64,000 bases of DNA from Artocarpus heterophyllus (Eukaryota > Streptophyta > Magnoliopsida > Rosales > Moraceae): assembly GCA_025403435.1 (NCBI GenBank), contig CM046345.1, positions 10,606,235 to 10,670,234 of the forward strand, written 5' to 3'. The notes under the pieces were generated by a model. It did not search any database. It saw nothing but the letters and a program-made list of their open reading frames with translations, and was not told the DNA's origin. The translations under genes were made by a program, and so were the position numbers. Shown here in pieces: positions 20,114-31,939 of this stretch. How positions within the stretch are numbered: position 1 is the first letter of the stretch; each line of letters starts with the position of its first letter.

Positions 20114-22596
20114 TGTAACACCCCTATATGGGGATTAACAGTTTTTAATGAAATAAAACAAAAATCAAAATAAAAGTAAAACCTTAAAAATAAAGTTGCC
20201 CGAGACTTAAATAAAAACTCTCAAATCAAAAATAAAAACATAAACGATGATTAAACCATAGTTTAATGTAGCACCTTAAATTTAATAATATAAAACTGTC
20301 ATCATCATGTCAACCCTCAACGCATTTTAATACAGTCACAGAAAGTAACAATTAATGCTTACATTATCATGAAGAACATTCTTAGCAATTGAAGCAGTCC
20401 CAACGTAATATAGCTACATAGCTTCTTCAACTATTTTTCTCGTAGCCACCTCACACTTAGTGAGTCCTGAAAAGATAAAAATATAAGGGAATGAGCGACA
20501 GTATGCTCAGTAGAGAAAACCATTACTCACCTTTAGGTTTTTATCATTACCACATTAAAACCTGCATGGTTAGTTAATACTCATCATTATCCAAATTATG
20601 ACATTTATTATAATCATATACCGTGGATACCATAGTTAATCATTACCAAGTTTCATACATATACATATATACAAATGTTACAGTTCATCATTATTCCTAA
20701 GTACCCACGTTCAATAGAGTATCACTCAACTCATCGAAACCCAAATGGGCGCGCTTGATCACCCTCTAAATATTCCATGGGTGTTTCGATGAGGGGACAT
20801 CCAGCCCCGAGTCCTCACCAAGTCGATTCCTGTACAGTGTGTTCTGAGACTTTCAATCCAAGGAAGCGTCATCACCTTCCTCCTATTTTACCTTTTAGGG
20901 TATTCATGCCCGAGGACGTAACCGCCGCCCTCTTCACGTCTCACCATTTCTCTATATTCAATCATTATTAATAGAGTCAGTTTTCCTAACCATGCTTCTC
21001 AATTTATAACATGTATCAATTCATTATGTTCCTCACCGTACAATACAAGACGAGTCCATGTCATAGTTTCATATGTGATACTCATATAATAACAGTTCAA
21101 CATATATATATATATATATATATATATCTTGCGGTAAAACAATCAATTTTAAATTCCATAAAAACCTCATAAAAGATGAGTAATAGAATCCCTACCTTCC
21201 AAGCTTATCAACAATCTTTAAATCCCGGAATCAATTAACGTTAGCTCCACACTCCCTTGATCCTAAGGCGTGCATAAGGACAATTAAAACTAAAGCACAA
21301 CATACAACCACATTCATAAATAAACCATGTCTAAATCCATCTTATTAGTATGCCATTAAAGCCTTTATGCAAATCTTTTTTTTTGAAATACCACAGTAAA
21401 CAATTTTTGTCTTAACACAATATAAAATTAAACAAGTAATCTATATGTTTTAGTCCCTAATAAGATTCATCAATCACTTAGGATAATATTGGAAAGGTTG
21501 CAAGACCTTAATGAATTAGGTGGTGAGCAAAGATGGGTTTTTGGTTCAGGTTAGTAGCTGGTATACCATGACAAACTGACAGGTTTACTAGTTTCCAATC
21601 CAAAAATTAAAAAATTCATAGAAAATAAAATACAACTTCGATTTAGGTTATGATAGCTCATTAGAAAGCTTAGGATGTCTACTTTTTAAATATGCAAACC
21701 AATTTATAAAATTCATTTTAATTTAATTCCAGAATTTCAAGAAATAGTCACTGCCCATAGAGATATTACAAAGTTTATGGAATGTCAAATTTTTCTTTAA
21801 CCCAAAACATATTATCCTTGTTCAAAATCTTAAAACCATTCCAAAATATGCAGCCTGCATTATATAATCACAATAAACATATTTTCATGAGTTTTATACC
21901 AAAATCATCATCAAACCATATCTCTAGCCTTTTTTTTTTACAAATAAGGGTGAAAATATGCTTATGTCAAACTTTCTCATTCCAAACCATAAAATCTAAA
22001 TTATGCAGCAAAAGAAATGAGCAATTTCAAAGTAAAGATGGTAGATAAGACTATATTAATTTTCTAAAATCTTACCTTAAAATCTCATTGAAAACTTTAA
22101 GTCATCAATTCAAGAGATTAAAGCTTAAGTTCAACTTTAGCATTGGGACTTTTGAATGACATGGAGCTGGGTTATTCAGGCTTAGAGAGCAGAAGAGGAA
22201 GAAGACGAAGAGGATGAGAGGAAGACATTTCAAGGAGGAAGGGAATGATAAGTGTTGCACAGAGAAAAGAAAATGAATGTATGGTTTTCTTTATTGGAGG
22301 GCCCGATTGAAGAAAAATAATGGGAAGTGTGAGACAAGTAGGTGAAGCATTAAGTGCATTATGTCTCCTTCGAAGACTTTAGTTCATATAATGCCAAATG
22401 ACATTTTAAAAATTAATTTGATATTTCAAGAGCGTTTTGGTAAATTTACTAAATAGATATAGAAAAATTTTATAAAATTTTGAAATAGATATAAAAAAAA
22501 GGATGAAATAGATTTTAGATGAAATAAATTTTAGTTAGCACACTAATAATTAATTAAATTACCATATTACCTATTAAGAAAATAATGAGTGTCACA
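20114..22596 (-). repeat. Element B right LTR (5' LTR, complete), S1
   Basis: About 2.48 kb. On the plus strand it begins TGTAACACCC and ends GAGTGTCACA. Contains a (TA)n tract at about 21100-21127. The last 457 bases (22140 onward) are absent from the left LTR. Confidence 0.82.
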
Positions 22597-22610
22597 CAGG
22601 TGTAGTCTGT

Positions 22611-24148
22611 TAAAACATTAAAACGTAAGCAAAAGGCTCAGTAGGATAGTTTGTTAAAATCACATTATTCAAAACGTGTAGTTCTAAATAAAAGAATTGT
22701 TTGCAAATCATTCTTACTGAAACAAAATCTCAAGATCTTAACAAAATCAAGAAAATACTTACTTCTATGAAACTTAATAAAACACCACCGTATGGGTTTT
22801 GAGAATTAAAAAAATATCAAAACGCAATTTCTTAGATGCTTAAATTAACTTCAAAACCAAAACAGAAATTATTCTTAAAAATCAATTAAGAATTAAACCT
22901 GGCCAAAATCATTATAAAGTGGGCTACCAATGAGGGGGTAGAAAATTTCCTACCTTAATATTTAAAATTCAAATACCATTAGCTTCGACAAAAAATTTAA
23001 CGTAAGCTCATTTTCAAAAAACCTTAAAAATACATTTAAAATTAGTGATAACGCTCAATCAAATATCATTATATTAATTTAATTATTAGTGTGTTAATTT
23101 ACGTAAAAATAATCATAATACACAGGCATTGACTGCTCATGATTTCTGAACACAAAAACGAAATTCTGAAAGTATTTCCTAATTAAAAATGGCAGAAAAG
23201 AAGCTATGAAACATCAAGGAAACAATCCAGCATGAGTGGAGGAGCTTTTGTGGCTTGAGGACAGTGGCAGCCATCATTGGCCACACCCCCAGTCGATAGG
23301 CCTCCAAAGGCCCAAAGGCGCGGTCGATCGCCCTCCTAGGCGAGCTAGGTAGAACTAATTTTACCCCTCTCACGACAAAAACTATTCCAAGTCAGATTTT
23401 GCCATACCAAACCACTTTCTAATACATAAAAACACCTTAAGCCACCTTATTCATCAATATAAATCATAGATAAACATTTTGCCTAAATTTTTTATGCTCA
23501 AAATACAATCTAAAACCAAAAATCAAAACTTTACAAAACCTAAACCAAGAACATAATCAAAGCAAACGTGGATGTTCTAATAACTTATAGAAAATCCATA
23601 TTTAATTGAAGAAACAAGATGAAAATTTCAAAAACAAATTCGTATATTAAAAACATAAAATTTTTGGAGCTAGGTATTTGAGATACTAACCTCATTTTTA
23701 GAAGAACAAGAAGGAAATTAGGTCAAACTTGAGTACAAGTGTTTATATGGAATTAGAGGCCAAATAGATAGTTTTTCTCTTCTTTTTCTTTGAGTTTTTT
23801 AAACTGAGCTTGAAAAGGTGAAAGAGAGAAAGACGAGATAGAAAGAGGGAGAGAGAGAGGCTTATGTCTGATATGTGCTTTGAGGGTTTTTTTTTTTTTT
23901 TTTTTTTTTTTAAATGTCTAAGCTAATTTGAGACAAACATGACAATTCTTGTAACAAGAGACAAGTAGCATTGGCAAGAGTGTCATTTGACATTTAAAAA
24001 ACCCAAAAATCAGGTTTGGAATTGACTTTGAGGTTAAAATAAACAATGCAACTTAATTTAACTAAAATTAACAACTTAATCACACTTGGCACACTAAACT
24101 AGTTAAATCAGCATAATTAATTTTCAATTAAAATTCATGGGCATTACA
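22611..24148 (-). mobile_element. LTR-C, partial (S1 right copy)
   Basis: Matches 8492-10003, so this LTR-C lacks its first 355 plus-strand bases. It abuts element B after about 14 bases of junction sequence. Ends GGGCATTACA. Confidence 0.65.
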
Positions 24149-24330
24149 GTGGACCACGGAGGAGGTGGAGTTGAAGTTGGAGGGGGTGCTGGAAGGTCTC
24201 GCCCTTGAAAGGGACAATGAATGCGAATAATGTGGCAAATGCAGTGGTGTTTTTGGAGTTAAAAGCGGAGTTTTGGCAGTGCAGGATTTAGCTATCGATG
24301 GTGGTAATATAATTTAGTTGGTCATCATGA
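24149..24330 (-). pseudogene. N-terminal ORF fragment, S1 right copy
   Basis: Copy of 10004-10183. Codon 5 is TAA here, so this copy is closed as well as cut by LTR-C. Confidence 0.3.
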
Positions 24331-26819
24331 TTTAGATGTGAAATGATGTCTGGATTTATATATAAAAATGATATTAGTAAGCAATTGTTCCAAGAATAAT
24401 TTACAACACTTATTTCTTTTGTAATTCTTCAATTAATATGAAGACTTGCAAGTGTGATACCCCATTCTATTTGGTAAGAGGATCAGTCTCCAATCGAAGT
24501 CAAGTTTGAGATGTGATACCACATCTCTAATTTCATTTTTGGTTTATTAGTTATATGATATTATATTTGTTTTATTTAATTAAAATTATTATTTTTATTG
24601 GTTTGCGAATTGTTATTTGTACGTGCAATGTAATATAATTGATCAAAATAAAAAAAAATTGTGAGGCTAAATAACACACAAGATATAAGTGATCCATTGA
24701 CAACCTTAGAGAAACAACTCTTTTTTTTTTCCACCAGTGCGCACATTACATTAAATAATTATTAATTTGAGAAAATACCGCTGTTAAATGTATACATTTT
24801 ACGAGTCCTGTAGTAGAAAATGCAATAATGAGTTTGATGATGTATTTAATTTGGAAAAGTCATTAAATGTCTAATTTAATGACTTTGGATACACAAACTA
24901 TGGTCTTGTCTTTGATGACGATTTTTAACTGTCATTTTATCTATTATTTAATGCTATTAATTTGCTTCTAAATAGTTTTTAATATTTTGTAATTAGAAAC
25001 CTTTTGTGTGTTTCTATGCATATAGTTTAGCCATAAATCTATACCTAATTCTATCAAAACATGTGGAGTTTAATTCTTCTTGAGTTTGGAAAAAAATTAT
25101 AGGGAATATTTGTTTCAAATTAAAAACGTGGATGTTTGACTGCTTATGTTTCTTAACCCCTTTTTTCAAATTCTTCCTTTTATCTCCTATATATTGTCCG
25201 AGGAAATATAATAATATATTTGTCTTCAACCTTTTGTTTATACATATGAACATGATGTCCTTTGGAAGCACGGCTTTATACCAACACATCAAACTACAAA
25301 TAAAGAAATCGTAACAATTATATTGGTAGTCCTCATGAGTCCACGATTATGGCTGGCTGTACTTAGAGTGAAAACTAGTCGTAATCATCTCGCCTTAGTT
25401 GATTTGTTGTTGCCTACCAATCCAATAAAATAGGAGAATAAAATATTATAGGAAAAAAAGGTTCGACATTTTGGCGTTTTCTGTCGTTGAAATGTTTCAT
25501 TTGGGCGTGCTTTTGTAAGGCTCTCTCTCTCTCTCTCGTCATATATATGGTTCTTATTCTTCTGCTTTTATTTGTCAATGTTTGAATTGTTTTTACTTTT
25601 TCTTAAAAGAAAAAAAAAACAAGAAAAAAAAAAACGTTTTGCCTACTCTTTTTCTTCTTTCTTTTCTTTTGTCTTTTTCTGATAACTTCTTTCCATGCCG
25701 GCTATGATTTTTATTGAATTTTCCGTTTAACTACTTGCAGGTGAATATTATCAGTAGATAATATTATATATCAAATTAGATAATAATTTTAATATGCGTA
25801 TACATAGGAAGAATTAATCCGAAATATATTGTATTTCTAAAACTTTTAAAAAAATTATGTGATTAGTGGTTTTTTTCTTTCTTTTTTTTTAAAAGCGATG
25901 TGATAACAAGTTTTGAGGGTCAGCTATGTTAAAAGAAAAAAAAGGAAAAATTTATTACGCTCCATAAAAAACAAATCATAAAACACTCTATTACATTAAT
26001 AAAAGATACTACTCTTTTTAAGAAAAAAAGAAGAAGAAGCTGTAAGTATAGTTTGCTGCTATAATCATATTCCTGCAAAGGATCCATGAGTTGACATTTA
26101 ATTTAATGATGATTTTTTTATTTGATAATTAGATTTGTTGCCTTATTTTATATTGCAAAATCAAAATTAACTTTCTATATTTATATTTTCTAAGTACAAA
26201 ACTTTCATGCTAAGCAATGTTTTGATATATTTAAATTCACCAAACTTAAAATTATTTACATGCATGTTATAAGTAATTAAAATAAATAAATAAATCACAT
26301 GAGCATGAATTGGCAATAATATGACTATACCTATTTGGGAAAGTGCAATGCTGGTACTAGACACAACGTAGTTTGGATGTTAAATGTTCGTACATTTAAT
26401 AGCATATATTAAATGTTATACCTCTATTTCTAAGAAATATGACCATATGGATTTTTATATTCTGACAACGTAGTTTGGATGAATAAAAATAATGCACTGT
26501 AAAATATTTTTTAATTTAGTATATTATTGATTTTAACTAGAGTGGTTTTAAATGAAAGTTGAAGGATATTATGGTATCTGATTCTTATACCTCTACCACA
26601 CTTATGTTTGAGTGGAACGAAATTATTCTCTATTCGTGAATTTTTAATTGAATTACACATTGATTCGTAATTTGTGAATTCCAAATACATGAACACGTTT
26701 CCTATGAATTATAAGTACTGCTTACATATTCTTTTTCCTACCATTAAATACCCAAACTAACAATAAAAAAAACACTTGGATTAAAATAATATGATTAGTT
26801 CAATAGTATAATAGAAAAG
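24331..26819. other. AT-rich spacer upstream of the CHS pseudogene (S1)
   Basis: Continuous with the CHS upstream region; repeated in S2 and S3. Contains CT repeats near 25520-25537 and A/T runs. An open frame at 25014-25292 recurs at 59352-59630 but has no recognisable domain and lies in non-coding repeat. Confidence 0.5.
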
Positions 26820-27090
26820 GTGTTCCTAGCTGCCTTACCAACGACGGTTGAAACAGCACAACCCCAATTCACGTGGTCACCATCCTGCCGTAATCCAACC
26901 TTCCCAATTACCCCACCTCTCATATCCTGATATAGCATAGTTGTGTGTGTATGTATAGGCTCAACTAGAAACTGTATTTCAAACTGCAATTTAGCTAAGC
27001 TAGTTTTGCTATAGCTCTTGTTATATACATAACTCCCAAAGCAATAGCATCCAGCAAAGTCCAACATTATAATATTTGTAATTTGTGAGC
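26820..27090 (+). promoter_or_regulatory. Decayed CHS promoter (pseudogene copy)
   Basis: The G-box CACGTG (26870-26875) remains. The MYB-type ACCAACC of the intact copies reads ACCTTCC here, and their TATATATA box reads TGTATA. Both core elements are therefore altered. Confidence 0.6.
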
Positions 27091-28406
27091 ATGGCCCCCT
27101 CCGTCAGCGAAATCAGAAAGGCACAACGAGGCGAGGGTCCGGCTGCCGTGCTTGCCATTGGTACCGCCAATCCGTCCAACTTCTTCTTGCAAACTGATTA
27201 TTCTGACTTCTACTTCCGCGTCACCAATAGTGATCACAAGACAGAACTCAAAGACAAATTTAATCGCATGTGTATGTAATTCATCTCCAAGCTATTTTTT
27301 TTCTTTTGCGATCTCTTGACAATTTTTTTCTTTAATATGTGGTACAAGATTTGTTACATATTGTTTGTCGAATTCAAACACATACATAAATATAGCAATA
27401 ATTGGTATGCATATATATATACATACACTACAAAAAAACATATATCATTTTGTGATTCATCATCAGTAACGAAAACCATACACATGTACACACATTTAGC
27501 AGTAGGAAGATAGATACATATGATATATAGATAGCCAAGAATTGAAAGATTTCATTTAGTAATTTATAGAGCTGATGTAACTGAATTCATGAATCTACAG
27601 GTGAAAAAGCTATGATAAAGAAGCGCCATATGTACTTGACGGAAGAAATCCTAAAAGAAAACCCAAAGATGTGTGAGTACATGGCGCCATCGCTAGATGC
27701 TCGCCAAGACATAGTGGTGGTTGAGATACCAAAGCTAGGAAAAGAGGCGGCGGTCAAAGCCTTAAAGGAGTGGGGCAAACCAAAATCAAAGATCACTCAC
27801 CTCATCTTCTGCACCACCTCCGGCGTTGACATGCCAGGCGCCGACAACCAGCTGACCAAGCTCCTTGGCCTCCGACCTTCCGTGAAGCGCTACATGATGT
27901 ATCAGCAAGGCTGCTTCGCCGGCGGCGCTGTCCTCCGCATAGCCAAGGACTTGGCCGAGAACAACAAGGGTGCCCGAGTCCTCGTTGTCTGCTCCGAGAT
28001 CACTGCTGTCACCTTCCGCGGGCCGTCTGAACTCCACCTCGACTCCATGGTAGGCCAGGCCCTTTTTGGCGATGGCGCCGCTGCAGTCATCGTTGGCGCT
28101 GAACCAGACACATCGATCGAAAAGCCAATATTCGAACTAGTATCAACGGCCCAAACAATCCTTCCAGACTCGGAGGGGGCGATTGACGGGCATTTAAGAG
28201 AAGTAGGATTGACATTTCATCTTCTCAAAGACGTACCTTACTTGATATCTAAGAACATAGAGAAGTCTGGTTGAGGCATTCACTCCGATCGGAATCAACG
28301 ACTGGAATTCGATATTCTGGATAGCACACCCGGGAGGACCTGCAATTCTTGACCAGGTGGAGTCGAAGGTGGGGCTGAAGAAGGAGAAGCTGAGGGCCAC
28401 TTGTCA
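27091..28406 (+). pseudogene. CHS: Chalcone synthase pseudogene (S1)
   Basis: Exon 1 is 27091-27271, the intron 27272-27600 (GT...AG, phase 1 in a Cys codon) and exon 2 starts at 27601. Exon 2 keeps the catalytic Cys context (YQQGCFAGG) and the FGDGAAA block. A 2-base loss near 28265 (GAAGAG to GAAG) then shifts the frame and gives a TGA three codons on. The reading homology ends at about 28406 in the LRAT region. The last 65 or so codons, with the catalytic Asn (SEYGNMSS) and GFGPG loop, are deleted along with about 1 kb of 3' flank. Substitutions not shared with CHS2 or CHS3 include Tyr to Asn in GADYQ and Gln to Lys in EWGQP. No active enzyme is possible. Confidence 0.93.
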
Positions 28407-28421
28407 TATAATATTGAAATG
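28404..28421. other. Deletion scar with templated filler
   Basis: TCATATAATATTGAA at 28404-28418 is an exact copy of 28451-28465, placed at the point where CHS coding sequence joins 3' flank. The corresponding CHS2 sequence 53969-55148 (about 1180 bases) is missing. Filler copied from nearby DNA is a mark of error-prone end joining. Confidence 0.65.
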
Positions 28422-28957
28422 TTCTATTAAATACTATTCCCCTTGTCTATTCATATAATATTGAACATAAATTTTTTTAATTTAAACGTGCATTTCATTC
28501 TATTTTACATAAATACTTTTAATTAAACTAAACTATCAAGAGTCTAATTCTTTTTTTAAAAGTAAACTCTTTATGCATTAAAAAATGATCAATATAGTGA
28601 ATATGCATGTGCGTAATACATGCTTCCAACTAGTTAATATAAACTTGTTGTAAATCAGAAGCCTTAATTCTACTAAGAACGAAAAATAAATAAGAACACA
28701 TGAATGTATAGTGGTTCACCCTCGATGTAGGAACTACTTCTACTTTCAACCACTGCAGAATAATTAACTATGATGAAGAAGAAGTTTACAAGAGAAAAAT
28801 TACATACTCTCTCAAGAATTTTTCTTTAGCTTTTCTCTCACTCTAATTTTCTAAGTTTTCACTTGACAAAGAAGAAGAATACAACTTATCTATTATAGGC
28901 TTGAAAAGAATGGGTAACAAAATCATAAAAAACACAAAACGCGAATCCCTACTCGTT
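28422..28957 (-). mobile_element. Copia LTR-like remnant downstream of the CHS pseudogene
   Basis: On the minus strand, a TATA-like CTATAATAGATAAG, a TTCTCTC-rich leader and a GTGGTTGAAAGTAG...GGGTGAACCAC block resemble R-U5 of a copia LTR. Together with the gag remnant at 29036-29581 it may be one element with its pol deleted. No clean end is visible. Repeated at 55149-55684. Confidence 0.4.
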
Positions 28958-29035
28958 GACACGGGTGGCCGTGAACTTTAACTAGTACTGCCATGCGAAC
29001 TTTGTAAGATCCCTATGAATTTTCACATTATGCAC

Positions 29036-29581
29036 TCAACTACACCGCTTCTGTCCTTCCACGCACATGAGTCTTCCATGTTGTGCAGTAGTGTGAAAAG
29101 ATGCTCTAGAGTCCAACACGTAAAAATCAATGGGACTATTAACTGCCAAAGCATTTTGTACCTCATTGGTGACCAAGTTTGCCGTTTCTTTTCCCTTATC
29201 ATCATTCTTCTTTGGTGCTATGTAGTTCTTCTTAAGATGACCAGTTATACTATAATCCCAACATTCCACATTCCTTCTAGACCTGGATTTGCTTTTACTA
29301 TTCCTTAACCTCCTTCTGCCATTCTTGTTAGAGTTCTTCTTAAATGTTCTATCCAATTGTCCACATTTAGGAAAGAACCCGATGTTGATGCCAATCTTTA
29401 CGTGAATATTTTTTGTGAACTTCCTCCACAAGAATTTGATCTTTATGTCACTAAACTTCAACTTCTCTTTGCCTATAAAGTTGCTAATCGTAGCGCTCAC
29501 AGGCTCCCAACTGTTTGTTAGAGATGCCAAAAGAATGAGGGCATATAACATATCATCAAAATCAATTTCAATAGAAGACAA
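29036..29581 (-). pseudogene. Ty1/copia gag-protease remnant (S2 copy, one open frame)
   Basis: 181 codons without interruption, the best preserved of three copies. Gag tail, basic linker, degenerate knuckle (CWDYSITGHLKKNY, with Tyr at two Cys positions) and a protease start with DSRAS in place of DSGAS. The lost zinc ligands and catalytic Gly rule out normal Gag and protease function even though the frame is open. Confidence 0.7.
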
Positions 29582-29877
29582 TTGAAGGTCATGCTAAATT
29601 TATTACCGAGAAGGTCGATTCCTAAAATCCTCTGTGTGGGGTGATATTTTGAAGGATGTTAAATTTGGCTCCATATTTCTTAACATAATTAAGAGTTGAT
29701 ACTTTGAGGTTGGTTAACAGAACAAAGAGTTGATACTTTGAGGGGTTTTTGACATTTTTCATGTTCCAAATTCATACTTTGAGAAACCAAAACCTGGCTC
29801 CACCACAATCCACAAACTATGTATGTGATGTATGACTCCGGGAGGGATCAGGACATCACCATTGTTGGCCATGTTAT
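29582..29877. other. Spacer between copia remnant and LTR-C (S2)
   Basis: Counterpart of 7861-8136; nothing recognisable. Confidence 0.5.
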
Positions 29878-31759
29878 TGTCACGACCCGTAGAACGGGGG
29901 TCACAATGTGGTGGTTTAATTAAAACAATTAAATAAAATAGGAAAGTAATTGAATAACCTGCTCAGCCAAAATCACATCAACGATAATAATCATCGTCAC
30001 GTGGAGCTCTGTCCACGAAGGAAGCTATGTAATTTAATTACAAATAAAATGACAAGGCTGACATCATCATTTAAAAATAATACTATAAGACTCACATTGA
30101 TATTGGGAGAAGTCGTACAATACATACATCAAACAACAGTCTTAAAGAGAAATACTATTTTTGCTCAAAACTTCTTGATCATCGAACTCAGTCCAAACGC
30201 TACTGGTTTCGCAAACCTAAGAAGAAAATTTTTAAAACAATAAAACGTAAGCAAAAGGCTCAGTAGGATAGTCTGTTAAAATCACATTATTCAAAACGTG
30301 TAGTTCTAAATAAAAGAATTGTTTGCAAATCATTCTTATTGAAACAGAATCTCAAGATCTTAACAAAATCAAGAAAATACTTACTTGTATGAAACTTGAT
30401 AAAACACCACCGTATGGGTTTTGAGAATTAAAAAAATATCAAAACACAATTTCTTAGATGCTTAAATTAATTTCAAAACCAAAACAAAAATTATTCTTAA
30501 AAATCAATTAAGAATTAAACCTGGCCAAAGTCATTATAAAGTGGGCTACCAATGAGGGGGTAGAAAATTTCCTACCTTAATATTTAAAATTCAAATACCA
30601 TTAGCTTCGACAAAAAATTTAACATAAGCTCATTTTCAAAAAACCTTAAAAATACATTTAAAATCAGTGATAATGCTTAATCAAATATCATTATATTAAT
30701 TTAATTATTAGTGTGTTAATTTATGTAAAAATAATCATAATACACAGGCATTGACTCCTCATGATTTCTGAACACAAAAACAAAATTCTGAAAGCATTTC
30801 CAAATTAAAAATGGTAGAAAAGAAGCTATGAAACATCAAGGAAACAATCCAGCATGAGTGGAGGAACTTTTTTGGCTCGAGGACAGTGGCAGCCATCATT
30901 GGCCACACCCCCAGTCGATAGGCCTCCAAAGGCCCAAAGGCGTGGTCGATCGCCCTCCTAGGCGAGCTAGGTAGAACTAACTTTCCCCCTCTCGCGACAA
31001 AACCTATTCCAAGTCAGATTTTTCGATACCAAACCACTTTCTAATACATAAAAACACCTTAAGCCACCTTATTCATCAATATAAATTATAGATAAACATT
31101 TTTCCTAAATTTTTTATGCTCAAAATACAATCTAAAACCAAAAATCAAAACTTTACAAAACCTAAACCAAGAACATAATCAAAGCAAACGTGGATGTTCT
31201 AATAACTTATAGAAAATCCATATTTAATTGAAGAAACAAGATGAAAATTTCAAAAACAAATTCGTATATTAAAAACATAAAATTTTTGGAGCTAGGTATT
31301 TGAGATACTAACCTCATTTTTAGAAGAACAAGAAGGAAATTACGTCAAACTTGAGCACTAGTGTTTATATGGAATTAGAGGCCAAATAGATAGTTTTTCT
31401 CTTCTTTTTCTTTGAGTTTTTTAAACTCAGTTTCAAAAGGTGAAAGAGAGAGACGACATAGAAAGAGGGAGAGAGAGAGGCTTGTTTCTGATATGTGCTT
31501 TGAGGGTTTTTTTTTTTTTTTTTAATGTCTAAGCTAATTTGAGACAAACATGACAATTCTTGTAACAAGAGACAAGTAGCATTGGCAAAAGTGTCATTTG
31601 ATATTTAAAAAACCCAAAAATCAGGTTTGAAATTGACTTTGAGGTTAAAATAAACAATGCAACTTAATTTAACTAAAATTAGCAACTTAATCACACTTAG
31701 CACACTAAACTAGTTAAATTAGCATAATTAATTTTCAATTAAAATTCATGGGCGTTACA
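29878..31759 (-). mobile_element. LTR-C, likely solo LTR (S2 left copy)
   Basis: Full copy bounded by TGTCACGACCCG and GGGCGTTACA. Includes a block with AGGCCTCCAAAGGCCC near 30920-30940 that is missing from the S1 left copy. Confidence 0.65.
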
Positions 31760-31939
31760 GTGGACCACGGAGGAGGTGGAGTTGAAGTTGGAGCGGGTGC
31801 TGGAAGGTCTCGACCTTGAAAGGGACAATGAATGCGAATAATGTGGCAAATGCAGTGGTGTTTTTGGAGTTAGAAGCAGAGTTTTGGCAGTGCAGGATTT
31901 AGCTATCGATGGTGGTAATATGATGTAGTTGGTCGTCAT
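31760..31939 (-). pseudogene. N-terminal ORF fragment (S2 left copy)
   Basis: Copy of 10004-10183, open from ATG 31939 to the LTR-C end. Function unknown. Confidence 0.35.

Larger units (their letters stand above)
12208..22596 (-). mobile_element. Element B, non-autonomous LTR retrotransposon carrying a LOG-like ORF (S1 copy)
   Basis: Read on the minus strand: 5' LTR (22596 to 20114), primer site (20106-20094), an internal region of about 4 kb, LTR-D, then a truncated 3' LTR (14236 to 12208). There is no gag, protease, RT or integrase, so it is a large retrotransposon derivative needing proteins in trans. The internal region carries two sense ORFs, a LOG-like protein and a 137-residue unknown. 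The outer flanks do not match: CACATGA on the left, CAGGT on the right. Confidence 0.75.
7214..28957. repeat. Superunit S1 of the CHS tandem array
   Basis: Order: copia gag remnant, LTR-C, N-terminal ORF fragment, AT-rich spacer, element B, second partial LTR-C, ORF fragment, spacer, CHS pseudogene, copia LTR-like remnant. The same order recurs in S2 from 28958, with small indels, an extra 4-kb LTR in S2 and a 1.2-kb loss in S1. Confidence 0.85.

Noticed and set aside
25014..25292. 92-codon open frame shared with 59352-59630
   Set aside because: In non-coding spacer of the CHS unit; closed by indels in the other units; no domain.
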